Shown piece by piece: positions 41,627 to 50,731 of a DNA stretch of 64,000 nucleotides. Numbering within the stretch: the first letter of the stretch is position 1; every line of letters begins with the position of its first letter. The stretch spans positions 1-64,000 of the forward strand of contig JAUQWZ010000062.1 in the NCBI GenBank assembly GCA_030834905.1. The letters run 5' to 3'. This stretch comes from Aggregatilineales bacterium (GTDB lineage: Bacteria > Chloroflexota > Anaerolineae > Aggregatilineales > Phototrophicaceae). The notes under the pieces were generated by a model. That model was not told the DNA's origin and searched no databases. It saw only the letters and a program-made list of their open reading frames with translations. The translations under genes were made by a program, and so were the position numbers.

Positions 41627-41719
41627 CTAGGCGAAAGTGATGAGCGCGGTGACGCTGGAGGCGAAGACGACGAACAGCAGACCGATGACAACCTGGTTGG
41701 CGGCTTTTGGATTGTCGCG
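41627..41719 (-). CDS. VirB2-like gene, 3' exon
   Basis: The last about 30 codons (RDNPKAANQVVIG, then a membrane segment GLLFVVFASSVTALITFA) end at 41627. An apparent longer frame starting at 41845 runs through intron domains V and VI, so it is not a real start. Joined to the 5' exon at 44249-44395, it gives a 79-residue two-membrane-helix protein. The exact splice base was not proven. Confidence 0.65.
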   Translation of the reverse strand, partial: RDNPKAANQVVIGLLFVVFASSVTALITFA

Positions 41720-41778
41720 ATGGAGTCGAATGGCGGCGCCGGAGAGCTTGCGCTCCCGGTTTCCGCCAAGCGCTCCCC

Positions 41779-41813
41779 GAACCGGACGGGCAGGTTGTCC
41801 CTGCATCCGGCTC
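41779..41813 (-). ncRNA. Group II intron domain V
   Basis: A minus-strand hairpin beginning GAGCCGGATGCAGGG and ending CCGTCCGGTTC, with an ACAA-type loop. It has the length, GAGCCG start and terminal pairing of the catalytic domain V. Confidence 0.88.
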
Positions 41814-41841
41814 TCCAGATAGTTAGTGAGTTCATATGCGT

Positions 41842-43659
41842 TCATTGGCGTTTCATATCCCCGTGATGGTGATCTTTGTGACAGTCATGGCAGAGCAGTT
41901 TCACGCCCTGTTCATAACCGGATTGGGCAACCGACTTCGTATTCTGGCTGGCGTTTCGCAAGCGGTTCGGATGGTGCAGAACGAGTCTCATTCCTTCTCG
42001 CCCACAACCTTCGCACTGACCTTTCGCCTTCACCATTGCCTGCACCTTGCGTTCCAGACTGCGACCCCCTGCCCAGTTCGTGTTGATGTAGGGCTTGCGG
42101 TCGTCGGCTGTGCCGCCGGGTGACAGGATAGAGCGGTGTGCGGGATACTTGTTCCAGATGAACAGATGTTTCCCGTCAGGCTTGACGGTGTAGAGTGCCA
42201 GCCGCCCCGTTTTCGGGTCACGCTCGTAATGCGTCCGCATCGTCTGGCGAATGGAAATGTTGTGCTTGCGCGCGAGATAGTGCGCCGTCAGCCAGTAGAC
42301 AATCCCGGTCAGGCGACTGAGTTTGTGCTTGCTGTCGTTGGCGTAGCAGTAGTATTGGCTCCAGCCACGCGCCAGCGCGTTCACGTTCGCAAAGACATCC
42401 ATTTCCGGTGCATGACGATAGCGGGCCGCATCTTGCAGCCGTTCCACCACCGACGTAAAAGCATCTGTCGGGATGGACAGTCGCGCCCAGCGTGTCCCAT
42501 TCGGGTTGCGGATACCCTGCACGTCGTAGCCCAGAAACCGCAGCTTCTGGTCGGCGTGAGTGATGAGGGTTTTCTCCTCGCTCAGGGTCAATCCGAGTGT
42601 GTCTTTGAGCCATGCCGCCATCCGCGCTTTGAGCGTTTCGGCTTCTGTCCGGCTCTTGCCACACAACATCACCAGAAAGTCATCCGCATACCGGATGTAG
42701 TGGATGCTCGGCTGCACATCGGAAGGTTTCGTCCGGCTGCGCTCCACTTCCAGTGTCCGCAGTTCCGCCTTGATTTCGGCGGCGCTGCGTCGGTTGGGAA
42801 ACGGTGCGCCTTTCACAAGCTGCTCGCGCAGGTACTTGATGCGACGGGTTAACTGCTTGTAGGCAGCCGTCTGCCGCGCCCGATACTCGCGGTTGCTCAC
42901 CTGCTTGGGCTGGTTCGCGCCCTGCTGCTCCATCCAGACATCGAACTCATGGAGGACGATGTTGGCCAGCACCGGACTGACGATGCCGCCCTGCGGTGTG
43001 CCGCTGTACGTGTCGTGGCGTTTTCCACCTTCCATGAACCCGGCTTGCAGAAAGCGGCGGATGAGGTCGATAAACCGTTCATCTTTGATCCGTTTCCGCA
43101 GCAGGTTCAGGACGACGTGGTGCGGGATACTGTCGAAGCAGGCTTTGATGTCGCCTTCGATGATCCAGCTTGCCCCCGCTTTGTAGGTATATGCCGTGTG
43201 TCGCAGCGCCGAGATGGTGCTGCGTTTCGGGCGAAAACCATGCGAGGATGGGCGGAACAACGGCTCATAGAGCGCTTCGAGTATCCGCCGCGCCGCTTCC
43301 TGTACGGTGCGGTCACGCAGGGACGGGATGCCCAACGGACGTTTCTTCGTGCTGCGCTTCTTCTCGATGTACGTGCGCTGTACAGGCTCAGGCTGATACA
43401 CGCCAGTGGTGAGTTCCTCACCGAGTTTACACAGGACATCTGCGTTCACCTGCTCGCGGGTCATCCCGTCGACGCCCGGTGTACGGCTGCCTTTGTTTTC
43501 TTTGACGTGCGCCCATGCGCTGTTCAGCATGTCCATCTTTCCCACCAGTCGGTAGAGTTTGCCGAACCGTTTATCACGGTCGGCGGTTGCCAACTTACGC
43601 ATATGTTCAAGTTCGTGGGTTACAGCACCCATAAGGTCTAGCACCTCCGTCTGTTCCAC
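41842..43659 (-). CDS. ltrA: Group II intron reverse transcriptase/maturase
   Basis: 605 residues, full length. The reverse transcriptase has RPLGIPSLRDRTVQEA, GFRPKRS, the TPQGGIVSPVLANI block and the catalytic YADD (in IRYADDFLVML, about residues 330-340). A maturase/X region follows, then a C-terminal HNH endonuclease (CEGCGREGM, LHHPNR, LCHDCHKDHH). It helps its intron RNA fold and splice and mediates retrohoming into DNA. All motifs are intact, so the intron is probably active. It is unrelated to conjugation itself but sits inside that operon. Confidence 0.95.
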   Translation of the reverse strand: MEQTEVLDLMGAVTHELEHMRKLATADRDKRFGKLYRLVGKMDMLNSAWAHVKENKGSRTPGVDGMTREQVNADVLCKLGEELTTGVYQPEPVQRTYIEKKRSTKKRPLGIPSLRDRTVQEAARRILEALYEPLFRPSSHGFRPKRSTISALRHTAYTYKAGASWIIEGDIKACFDSIPHHVVLNLLRKRIKDERFIDLIRRFLQAGFMEGGKRHDTYSGTPQGGIVSPVLANIVLHEFDVWMEQQGANQPKQVSNREYRARQTAAYKQLTRRIKYLREQLVKGAPFPNRRSAAEIKAELRTLEVERSRTKPSDVQPSIHYIRYADDFLVMLCGKSRTEAETLKARMAAWLKDTLGLTLSEEKTLITHADQKLRFLGYDVQGIRNPNGTRWARLSIPTDAFTSVVERLQDAARYRHAPEMDVFANVNALARGWSQYYCYANDSKHKLSRLTGIVYWLTAHYLARKHNISIRQTMRTHYERDPKTGRLALYTVKPDGKHLFIWNKYPAHRSILSPGGTADDRKPYINTNWAGGRSLERKVQAMVKAKGQCEGCGREGMRLVLHHPNRLRNASQNTKSVAQSGYEQGVKLLCHDCHKDHHHGDMKRQ

Positions 43660-44236
43660 TGCCTTGAATAACCATCCTGCCGCCCTTGGCCCTGTACGCG
43701 GTATTCCGCACTCCCTGGTGGGTCGTTACGCCCACGACTACTATGGCGGCTCTGCCCCTGCGTCGCTCGATACTGCTCAAAGCCAGCCTTCCTCCATTGC
43801 TGAGGGAAGAACGACACAGGTTCTCCGGTAGCTGTACCAGCATTTCAGATAGGGTCGGGTCGGCTTCCGAACGGGTTCTCTCAGATTGAGAGCTTGTGTC
43901 CTGACCGCTGCAAGATGTTAGGCTTTCAGCAGTTCTCAGGCGGATTGCTCCGCTTGATTTCGACCAGCATGGAAGCTACTGATCTACAGTTCACCCTGAC
44001 GTAACAAGCCAAGATTTCGTCAGTTTGGCGTTCGTCCCGTCTCGCCTTCGCCAGTAACCGGCTAACCCTTTCTATCTCATCCGCCCGTCCGCTTGTTGGG
44101 AATTGGCTTTCCCCGCACGGCTCAGGTTGTCCCCCGAAGGCTGACCACGACAGAGTGCTTTAGTTCCCTGTCGCGCCGGGGTGAGGACACGTTCTCCTAA
44201 CAGAACGTGGCGCTTATGCGCAATGCTGATACGCCC

Positions 44237-44395
44237 TTACGGACGCCCCTTCCAGTCGCCAATGATCGGCCACGAGCTGCCCATGTACATGATGCCCAGC
44301 CCGATGAATCCGATAATGGCTGCGATGGGCGCGATGATCTGCGCCACGTCCCGAATATCGTTAAACAGTTTTTGAATGGCTTGCGAGAGATCCAC
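44237..44395 (-). CDS. VirB2-like gene, 5' exon
   Basis: GTG 44395 with GGAGG 9 bases upstream (44405-44409). It encodes DLSQAIQKLFNDIRDVAQ, then a membrane segment IIAPIAAIIGFIGLGIMYM, then the loop GSSWPIIGDWK. Without splicing it ends at a TAA (44237-44239) just inside the intron, giving 52 residues. With the intron removed it would continue into the 3' exon at 41719, restoring a small protein with two membrane helices like VirB2/TrbC pilins. It lies before the VirB3-like and VirB4 genes, as expected. Confidence 0.7.
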   Translation of the reverse strand: MDLSQAIQKLFNDIRDVAQIIAPIAAIIGFIGLGIMYMGSSWPIIGDWKGRP

Positions 44396-44551
44396 GCGAA
44401 GGCTCCTCCGTAGAGTGATGAGAGTGTCAGAGAGAAGCAGTCAGTGCGCGAGGCACAAAGTGCCTTGTGACGCATGGGCTGCCGCACGCGGGCGGCGCGT
44501 TTGTCGTATCGGGTCATCTGGCACGATGGTGCTTCACTCTGACATGTTCTC

Positions 44552-44636
44552 AGGGTAGCAAAGTCGATGTGCCAGAGTTCTGCAATTTTTCAGGGGAGGG
44601 TTGTTAGTTTTTCAGAGGGAGGGTGCGAAATTTCAG
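44552..44636 (-). promoter_or_regulatory. Transfer-regulon promoter P3 (VirB2-VirB4 operon)
   Basis: On the minus strand CTGAAA repeats begin at 44636, 44615 and 44593 (spacings 21 and 22 bp), then 31 bp to TTTGC (44558-44562) and -10 TACCCT (44552-44557), followed by GAGAA as in P2. It lies about 150 bases upstream of the VirB2-like start. Confidence 0.8.
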
Positions 44637-44911
44637 CATTGGAAATAATACCCTACATGCCCTCACGGGGAAGCATGAACGGTATGTAGGGTTATGAAGG
44701 GTTTTTCACGCTGATAGGATTCTAAATTGTATGGCGAATCGCTCATATGCTGGACATCCATTATTCACGCAGTGAGGTCTTCCGTCACGAGATTTCAGCT
44801 CACACAAGCTGATTTCAGAGTAGTAAAGTGGGCGGTTTTGACCTGACGAGGATTACAGTTTTGAATTAGTAGTTTTGATAAGATGACTGGAAAATTTCAG
44901 ATTTCGGGGAC
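44637..44911. other. Intergenic region with inverted repeat and extra CTGAAA sites
   Basis: No gene. It holds an inverted repeat ACCCTACAT (44650-44658) / ATGTAGGGT (44684-44692) and three further TTTCAG boxes (44793-44798, 44813-44818, 44895-44900; the first two 20 bp apart). These may be additional regulator sites or remains of a second promoter displaced by the metal cassette. Confidence 0.5.
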
Positions 44912-44942
44912 TTGACCTTATAGTTACTATAAGGTTTAGCAT
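44912..44942 (+). promoter_or_regulatory. MerR-type promoter and operator
   Basis: TTGACC (44912-44917) and TAGCAT (44937-44942) are separated by 19 bp, the stretched spacing of MerR-controlled promoters. A perfect 10-bp inverted repeat with a 1-bp centre (arm ACCTTATAGT, 44915-44935) fills the spacer. Confidence 0.88.
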
Positions 44943-44958
44943 AGACACATGGTGGTAA

Positions 44959-45390
44959 ATGATGCTTTCTATTGGTGAAGTCAGCCAACAAACAGGGGTT
45001 TCAACCCAGACTATCCGCTACTACGAGCGAATTAAGCTGCTGCCAGAACCGAAACGTGCAGGTAACAACTACCGAGTATATAGCGACAGCGATGTGGAGC
45101 GGCTGCGGTTTGTCAACCGGGCAAGGCAGTTGGATTTTGCTCTGGAGGACATTGCTGAGATTCTGGCATTTCGGTATCAGAATGCGCCGCCCTGTCAGTA
45201 CGTTATGAATGTGATGACACAGCAGATCACGGTAATTGAAGAACGAATTGGCGACTTGCAGCGATTGCGTGATGAATTAGTGAATCTGCATCGCGTTGGC
45301 TTGACCATGCCAGAAGATATTGAGATGAAGCAGTGCGTTTGCCACCTGATCAAAACAGGTCAATCGAATGAGGATGTGAACGATGAATGA
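44959..45390 (+). CDS. MerR-family metal-responsive regulator
   Basis: 143 residues. The N-terminal winged helix-turn-helix (IGEVSQQTGVSTQTIRYYER, residues 4-23) and the YRVYSDSDVERLRFV segment are classic MerR. A dimerisation helix follows. Cysteines near residue 79 and in the C-terminal CVC (about 125-127) could bind a thiophilic metal, as in MerR/CueR/ZntR relatives. It sits directly behind its own stretched-spacer promoter, so it is self-regulated together with the next gene. Which metal it senses was not determined. No transporter or reductase follows. Confidence 0.9.
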   Translation: MMLSIGEVSQQTGVSTQTIRYYERIKLLPEPKRAGNNYRVYSDSDVERLRFVNRARQLDFALEDIAEILAFRYQNAPPCQYVMNVMTQQITVIEERIGDLQRLRDELVNLHRVGLTMPEDIEMKQCVCHLIKTGQSNEDVNDE

Positions 45391-45832
45391 TAGCGTGAAA
45401 TGCCCGGTGTGTGGCACAAAAGGACATCGTGTTGATGGTGCAACTGTGAAATCCATGCTGGCGATCAGCCTGCGTGAGGTACGAGAAATTCCTTACCGCT
45501 TCTGCGCCAATGAGGATTGTGATGTCGTTTACTACAGTGATGATGGCACACAGACCTTCACGAGAGTACAGGTGCGCGAGCGTGTCTACCAGAAAGAGCC
45601 GGAAGCCGCTGATGTCTTGATCTGCTACTGCTTCCGGCATACTCCCGACGACATTCGACAGCAGTTCGCCCAATCCAAGCATGTCAAAATCATTGACGAC
45701 ATCAATGCTGGCATCCAGTCCGGGCAGTGCGCGTGCGATTGGCGTAATCCGCAAGGTAACTGCTGCCTAGGGAACGTGCGTCAATTCGTCAAACATCTGG
45801 AAACAACTCAACGCCAAGATCACAGCGATTGA
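45383..45832 (+). CDS. CopZ N-domain-like metallochaperone
   Basis: 149 residues. CPVCG near the N terminus, CANEDCDVVYY around residues 36-45, ICYCF near 79 and the CACDWRNPQGNCC region near 115 match the zinc and [2Fe-2S] binding N-terminal domain of CopZ-type chaperones. It lacks the C-terminal HMA domain of full CopZ. It overlaps merR by 8 bases, so the two are an operon. Likely role: binding or reducing a metal ion for transport or detoxification. The set looks like a small or truncated metal-resistance cassette. Confidence 0.8.
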   Translation: MNDSVKCPVCGTKGHRVDGATVKSMLAISLREVREIPYRFCANEDCDVVYYSDDGTQTFTRVQVRERVYQKEPEAADVLICYCFRHTPDDIRQQFAQSKHVKIIDDINAGIQSGQCACDWRNPQGNCCLGNVRQFVKHLETTQRQDHSD

Positions 45833-45878
45833 ACAAATGACGGGGGCAGCGGTTGGATATTCCCACGACTAATCCAAT

Positions 45879-47216
45879 TTACTGCATTAACTGAATGCTG
45901 TAACGATACTCACCAACCCCCAAACTCCCAAACGGCTCAGCCGACCACGCCCACACCAGCGTCAGATCGGCTGCTTGACCCGACAACAGGTCGAACGGCG
46001 CAAGTCCTTCGGCGGGCGCGCGCGGACCGGGCGGATTTTCGCCATAACCGAGCGCCAGCCATAGATCATCCGGCGTGATGGGTATCGGTGAATTTCCGCC
46101 GTTGTACAGCCGAAATCGCGTTCTAATCTGCCCAGCGCTCGTCGTCACGCTGATAATCTGCACGTCCAACCCGATGAACGGAATCGGGGTGGGCGACGTG
46201 GTTGGCAGCGGTGTTGGCGTGACCGCAACGACTGGCTGCGCCAGCGCGCCGATGAGTTCGCCCATGCGTCCGAGTTCCTGCTCGACCGGATACGCCGCCG
46301 TGACCAGCGTGCGGGTTGCCGTCGGCAGTCCTTCATCATCCGTCTCGCCGAGCAACAGCAAGACCAAGCCCGGATTGACCTGTCGGAAGATGCCCGTATC
46401 GCTACGCCGAACTTCGCGTTTGTCCTCAAAAGCGAAGGTCAGGATCGCGCCGGTGTTCATCTGCAAGCGGAATTCCGTGTCTGCACCGATTTGATTGAAC
46501 CACGCCGCGTTCTCGTCCGACCATGGAATGCCAATAACCGGACGGACGCTCATCCCGTTCAGAAACGAGGCGGTATCCGGGTTCGGATCATAGTTCCATT
46601 CCGACGCACGCACTGCCCGGCGCTGCACCACCCACACGCGCGGCAGCGGCGCGTCCGGTACAGTGATCTGTAAGTTAATCGGGTAGAACGGCGCGCGGCT
46701 GTTGTCCCCACTTTGGATCACATCATCCTGTGCTTCAAGCGCCAGCGGCGTTAGCGTTACATCAGCGGGAAGCGTTGCCGTGTTATTCGAAACGGTAGGC
46801 TCTGTTGTGTTGCCATGTCCGCGTGTGAGCAGCAGAACGACCATGCCAATCAGGAGCGCGCCCAGCACCACCAGCACTTTTCCCGATGGCTTTCCACTTT
46901 TCGCCGCTGATCCCGCTTCTGGCTCACGAAATTGTTCGCCCTGTCGCGCGGCGACCTGCACCCGCTTTGGCGCACGCGCCCAGCGCGTTCCCACCGGCAC
47001 TAATCCTGCTTCGTCGTACCGCTTCAGCAGCGCCAGCGAAACCTTCTGTTCTTTGGCGTCAGAACCTTCGGCATTTGCGCCTTTTACTTCTCGGTCGTAA
47101 GCAGAACGATAAGCCCGCTGCCGGTCAGTCGGAACAAGTTCCCACAGCGCCCGCAGCTCGTCAAGTGAAAGCGCGCGCAGTTCTGCGACCGTGTAATAGC
47201 GCAAATTTTCGCTCAT
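45879..47216 (-). CDS. Membrane-anchored conjugation-associated protein (445 aa)
   Basis: An N-terminal cytoplasmic part of about 110 residues, one membrane segment (VLVVLGALLIGMVVLLLT, about 114-131), then a large external domain of about 310 residues containing a Thr/Pro linker (PLPTTSPTPIP). No family recognised. The topology resembles VirB8/VirB10-type secretion proteins, but motifs do not confirm it. It overlaps the VirB6-like stop (ATGA), so it belongs to the first secretion operon. It ends that operon where the metal cassette interrupts. Confidence 0.7.
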   Translation of the reverse strand: MSENLRYYTVAELRALSLDELRALWELVPTDRQRAYRSAYDREVKGANAEGSDAKEQKVSLALLKRYDEAGLVPVGTRWARAPKRVQVAARQGEQFREPEAGSAAKSGKPSGKVLVVLGALLIGMVVLLLTRGHGNTTEPTVSNNTATLPADVTLTPLALEAQDDVIQSGDNSRAPFYPINLQITVPDAPLPRVWVVQRRAVRASEWNYDPNPDTASFLNGMSVRPVIGIPWSDENAAWFNQIGADTEFRLQMNTGAILTFAFEDKREVRRSDTGIFRQVNPGLVLLLLGETDDEGLPTATRTLVTAAYPVEQELGRMGELIGALAQPVVAVTPTPLPTTSPTPIPFIGLDVQIISVTTSAGQIRTRFRLYNGGNSPIPITPDDLWLALGYGENPPGPRAPAEGLAPFDLLSGQAADLTLVWAWSAEPFGSLGVGEYRYSIQLMQ

Positions 47217-49804
47217 TTAGTCCCTCCAAGAATTGCCTGGCTGCCGCTCATCGACGTGCTGGAACGCATCGCATCATCGTAGCTGCTGTCCTCTGCTTCA
47301 GAACTGACATGGATAATGGGTTCGACCGTGACCTCGGGTGCGACTGTGACCGATGGCACAGCCATCGAACCAAAAGCGGTGATCTCGTTCGGCAGCAGCC
47401 GCGCCGCGATCTCCAAGCGGTTCACGTCGCGCTCGGCTTCATTGCGTGAGCGTCCCGCCGCAATCGCGCCTTCCACCAGTTGGGTGCGGGTATCTGCTGC
47501 AATCCGGCGCTCCGGGCTTTCCTTCACTTCACGCCCGACTCGCTCCGTCTGCTCGGGCGACAGCCCCAGACGTGCCGCGCTGTCCACAAACATACCGAAA
47601 CGAGCGAGATCGTCGCGCACAGGCGGGTTGCCGTCATTAAGCGGTGTCACACCGACGGCTTGCGCTATCAATCCGCCAACCGTCAAATGCTCCACGCCAC
47701 CCGCGCCGCGTCCGCCAAGCAGTCGCATCACGTCGCCCATGACACTGGTCACATCGGCACTGCCGGTCACGCGCAGACTGCCTGCTATCGTTCCAGCGGC
47801 GCGCTCAAGCGCCTCTGCGCTCCGTTCCAACCGCCCGGCTGCGCCTTCGATTCGCTCGGATTCGGACTTGCCGCTGTCTCGTCCTGCTGCTGACTTGCTG
47901 ACTTCTGTGATATGCTGTTCCATCTCTTCATCGCGCATATCGTCGGCATATGTCTCGCGTTCGCGGGCGATTTCCCCATCAGCAGACGCTTCGGTCGATG
48001 TGGTCGAAACAGGCGTGAACCTACCGGTGCGCTTGCGTCGCACAGGACTGAAACCCAGAATGAGTTCGCCATCTTCCGTTTCCAACCATGTATCAAACTC
48101 GTCGTCCAACACCGACGAGCGACGGCGTTTGCCAGAGGGTGTCGTCCATTTTTCCAAACCTGCGCCAATCGCAGGAACGAGCATCGGACGACCGAGTGGC
48201 TGCCCCTGATTGTCGTACTCCTCATTATCTGGATCACGGTCAGTGAGCAGCGCAGCGCCCATGAGCGGACCGGTTACTCGCCCAACCAATGGCACATCTC
48301 GTGCAATCCGTCGTGTCACCGCGCCTTCTGTGAACTGTTCCGCAATTTCTCCTAGTGCCGTGCCGCGCAGACCAGGCAAATGCGAGAGTGACCGCGCCGC
48401 TCCCGCTAATGGTTGAATTCCGCCAAAAGTCACACCAGCCGACTGCGCCATCGTTGCGCCCGCCTGCAAAGCGGTTCGTCCCGCGAGCGCATTTGAGCCG
48501 ATGCTGACTGCGTTCCCCGCCATCGATGACGCGATGCCGGCGGCTCCCGCTGCTACACCCGCAGCGCCAACTGCGCCCGCCGCCGTCATAATCGTTGCGG
48601 TTCCGGGACTGATGACTGCACCGCCCGTCGCCTGACCAAAAGCGTTAAACAGGCGATTGAACGAGTTCCACACGGCTTTTATGCCCGACCACAGGACGAT
48701 GACCATGAAGATCAGGCAGATCAACCCGATCCCTAAGACTACAATCCCATTGCCGCTGGTCGTCCCCCTGAGGAAAAAGGTGACGACGAGTGCCTGAATC
48801 AAGGCGATCGCGACGGTTTGAATCATGAGTTCAATCCAGAGGTCGATAATTGAGCGTGCGATGACCTCTGTTTTCTTGAAGAAGGCAAACAGGATGGCGA
48901 CGCCGAACGAGATGAACGTGAGTCCCTGCGCGATGGTCAGCAGCAGGTAGACGAGCTGCTCGGTCACGCCGAACAGGATCAGCGGCCACGCAGTCAGCAA
49001 CCGTCCGTGCGCCGCCGACGCCATATTGATGGAATCGGCGCGTTCTTCCGCCGTCATCGCTGGGAAGAAGACTGGATCGCGGGCATTGTCGAAAAATGAG
49101 CCGGGACGCCGCCATTCCCACGGCACAATCCCGGCTGTCCACAGCCCGGTTGTCGGATCAGGGGTATGTGGTTGACAAGCGGGATCGCGGGGTGTGGAAG
49201 GATAGCCCATCAGGTCGATGCCGTCGGCGCGCAGATACGCAAACGCCACATCTAACCCGTCGACGGTTGGATTCCAAACCGGCATATATGAACCGAAGTT
49301 ATCGCACAGGCTGCTTAGTCCCAGATCGGCACTGTCCACGCTGTTGAGCGAGTCGAAAGCCGATCCAGCCGTGGCTTGCAAACCACTGAAGGTACTGCCA
49401 TAGAATGCCTGCGAGAGGTCACGGCGGAAATCTGTCATGCCTTGATACAACTGTGGTCCCAGCGCAAAGAACAATGCCCCTGCCAGATACCAGACGATAG
49501 CACTCTTTGGCTCGACCACCCGCATCCGCGCGAATGCCGCCAGCAGATATGTGATCCCTAAAACCAGTAGCGCAACGATGAACGACAACCCGACGGCAAG
49601 CTGCAAACTGGCGTTGGTCTGCTGAATGAGCGGTGTAAAGGCGTTCTCGACCAGCCACTGATTCATCAATTCAATGGTATAACCCATCATCAGGAAAGCG
49701 CGTTGAATACTCCAGTGCATCCCTGCCAGCGAAAAGAGCAGGTTGTACCAGAGGGTGTCAATCTGGATTTGCAGTCCGAGCAGGACATCATCGACAATTG
49801 GCAC
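47213..49804 (-). CDS. VirB6/TrbL-like polytopic membrane protein
   Basis: 863 residues. Two clusters of membrane segments: three between about 20 and 120, and four or more between about 280 and 400 (WPLILFGVTEQLVYLLLTI and following). After these is an Ala/Gly-rich segment and a long hydrophilic C terminus with an Arg/Glu helical region near 640-680. This layout fits VirB6/TrbL, the inner-membrane channel component. The external loop between the clusters is long (about 150 residues). It is coupled with the next gene and preceded by the lipoprotein and the anchored Thr/Pro-rich protein. Confidence 0.8.
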   Translation of the reverse strand: MPIVDDVLLGLQIQIDTLWYNLLFSLAGMHWSIQRAFLMMGYTIELMNQWLVENAFTPLIQQTNASLQLAVGLSFIVALLVLGITYLLAAFARMRVVEPKSAIVWYLAGALFFALGPQLYQGMTDFRRDLSQAFYGSTFSGLQATAGSAFDSLNSVDSADLGLSSLCDNFGSYMPVWNPTVDGLDVAFAYLRADGIDLMGYPSTPRDPACQPHTPDPTTGLWTAGIVPWEWRRPGSFFDNARDPVFFPAMTAEERADSINMASAAHGRLLTAWPLILFGVTEQLVYLLLTIAQGLTFISFGVAILFAFFKKTEVIARSIIDLWIELMIQTVAIALIQALVVTFFLRGTTSGNGIVVLGIGLICLIFMVIVLWSGIKAVWNSFNRLFNAFGQATGGAVISPGTATIMTAAGAVGAAGVAAGAAGIASSMAGNAVSIGSNALAGRTALQAGATMAQSAGVTFGGIQPLAGAARSLSHLPGLRGTALGEIAEQFTEGAVTRRIARDVPLVGRVTGPLMGAALLTDRDPDNEEYDNQGQPLGRPMLVPAIGAGLEKWTTPSGKRRRSSVLDDEFDTWLETEDGELILGFSPVRRKRTGRFTPVSTTSTEASADGEIARERETYADDMRDEEMEQHITEVSKSAAGRDSGKSESERIEGAAGRLERSAEALERAAGTIAGSLRVTGSADVTSVMGDVMRLLGGRGAGGVEHLTVGGLIAQAVGVTPLNDGNPPVRDDLARFGMFVDSAARLGLSPEQTERVGREVKESPERRIAADTRTQLVEGAIAAGRSRNEAERDVNRLEIAARLLPNEITAFGSMAVPSVTVAPEVTVEPIIHVSSEAEDSSYDDAMRSSTSMSGSQAILGGTK

Positions 49805-49823
49805 GACTGAGTTCTCCTTTTCA

Positions 49824-50723
49824 CTATGGCAGCAGCGGTGCCAATGGTGTCGGCAGATCCGGCGGCTCTGCTAGCTCGCCCGCGCAGACGGTGTTTGTAG
49901 TATTCGTCCAGACCATCACATTTGTTCCCGGCACACCGGGCGTTACCAGTGTTGGTCGGGTGGTTGGATCAAGTGCGTAGGCGAAGCGGCGCACCGTCCC
50001 CGCCGGAATGTATGCCGCTAGCGCAAACACCCGTGTTTCCCCTGGAACGAGCATTACGGCTTCGAGCAGCGCAGTCAGTCCAGCTTCAGCAGCAGCATCG
50101 CGGCTTGCGCCCCAGATGCCTTCGATATCCCCACTGTCTGTTGTCACCGTTGAGACATACATCTGCCATGCCGGAAACACTTCATACGGCAGTGAACCGG
50201 CATTCTTAATTTCGACTTCCCATCGGGCAAGACTGCGCGGATCGCCGTTCGGCGCGGGTGAGGCTGCCAGTGTAACCACATTCATCAGGCGCAGTCGGAC
50301 GTTGATGCTGCTCACAAAACCACCCGTATAGATTGCATCCTCAACAAAAAACTCCTGTGGCGGGCGCATCACAAAGGGCGTGGGTGTTGGGTACGGTGTC
50401 GTCGTCGGGCGCGGTGTGGAGGTTGCACCGGGCAGCGTGTAACCGGGCGTTCGATAGACGCCACCGGGATATGGTGTATTGGTCGCACACAGAAAGCCAT
50501 TCCAAATGCAGCCCGGCACTGGCGTTCGCGTCGCCCAACCCGAAGGTGGGACCGTGATCGGTGGCTGAACCGACGTTGGCATGGGTGTATCAGTGGCACG
50601 CGGTGTTGCCGTTGGGCAGACATATACTGGCTCATCCAGAATTTGCATCGCGGACGGAGTGCCGGTGCAGGCAAGCGCCGCCAGCACCAGTACGACGCGA
50701 ACGAACCATATTTGCTTTTTCAT
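49824..50723 (-). CDS. Putative lipoprotein with Thr/Pro-rich region
   Basis: 299 residues from ATG 50723 (KKQIWFVRVVLVLAALACTG), where the LAALAC sequence is a lipobox; a frame from 50819 would add 32 residues with no ribosome site. The mature protein is secreted and anchored by lipid. About 90 residues rich in Thr and Pro (TPTPRATDTPMPT-like) precede a beta-rich C-terminal domain. No family recognised. It sits in the secretion operon and may be a surface or channel accessory part, in the manner of VirB7. That is inference. Confidence 0.7.
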   Translation of the reverse strand: MKKQIWFVRVVLVLAALACTGTPSAMQILDEPVYVCPTATPRATDTPMPTSVQPPITVPPSGWATRTPVPGCIWNGFLCATNTPYPGGVYRTPGYTLPGATSTPRPTTTPYPTPTPFVMRPPQEFFVEDAIYTGGFVSSINVRLRLMNVVTLAASPAPNGDPRSLARWEVEIKNAGSLPYEVFPAWQMYVSTVTTDSGDIEGIWGASRDAAAEAGLTALLEAVMLVPGETRVFALAAYIPAGTVRRFAYALDPTTRPTLVTPGVPGTNVMVWTNTTNTVCAGELAEPPDLPTPLAPLLP

Positions 50724-50731
50724 TGCTGCTC

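Larger units (their letters stand above)
41720..44248 (-). mobile_element. Group II intron with maturase ORF
   Basis: About 2.5 kb on the minus strand. The 5' half (43660-44248) is a highly structured non-coding RNA region (domains I-III). The domain IV ORF is the maturase (41842-43659), followed by a clear domain V (41779-41813) and a domain VI-like stem (arms near 41770 and 41745). The 3' end near CAT fits the AY rule. The 5' end lacks a clean GTGYG, so the left boundary may be off by several bases. It interrupts a VirB2-like gene. Confidence 0.85.

Noticed and set aside
41627..41845. Apparent 72-residue membrane gene
   Set aside because: Its first two thirds fall in intron domains V and VI; only the last about 30 codons are the VirB2-like 3' exon.
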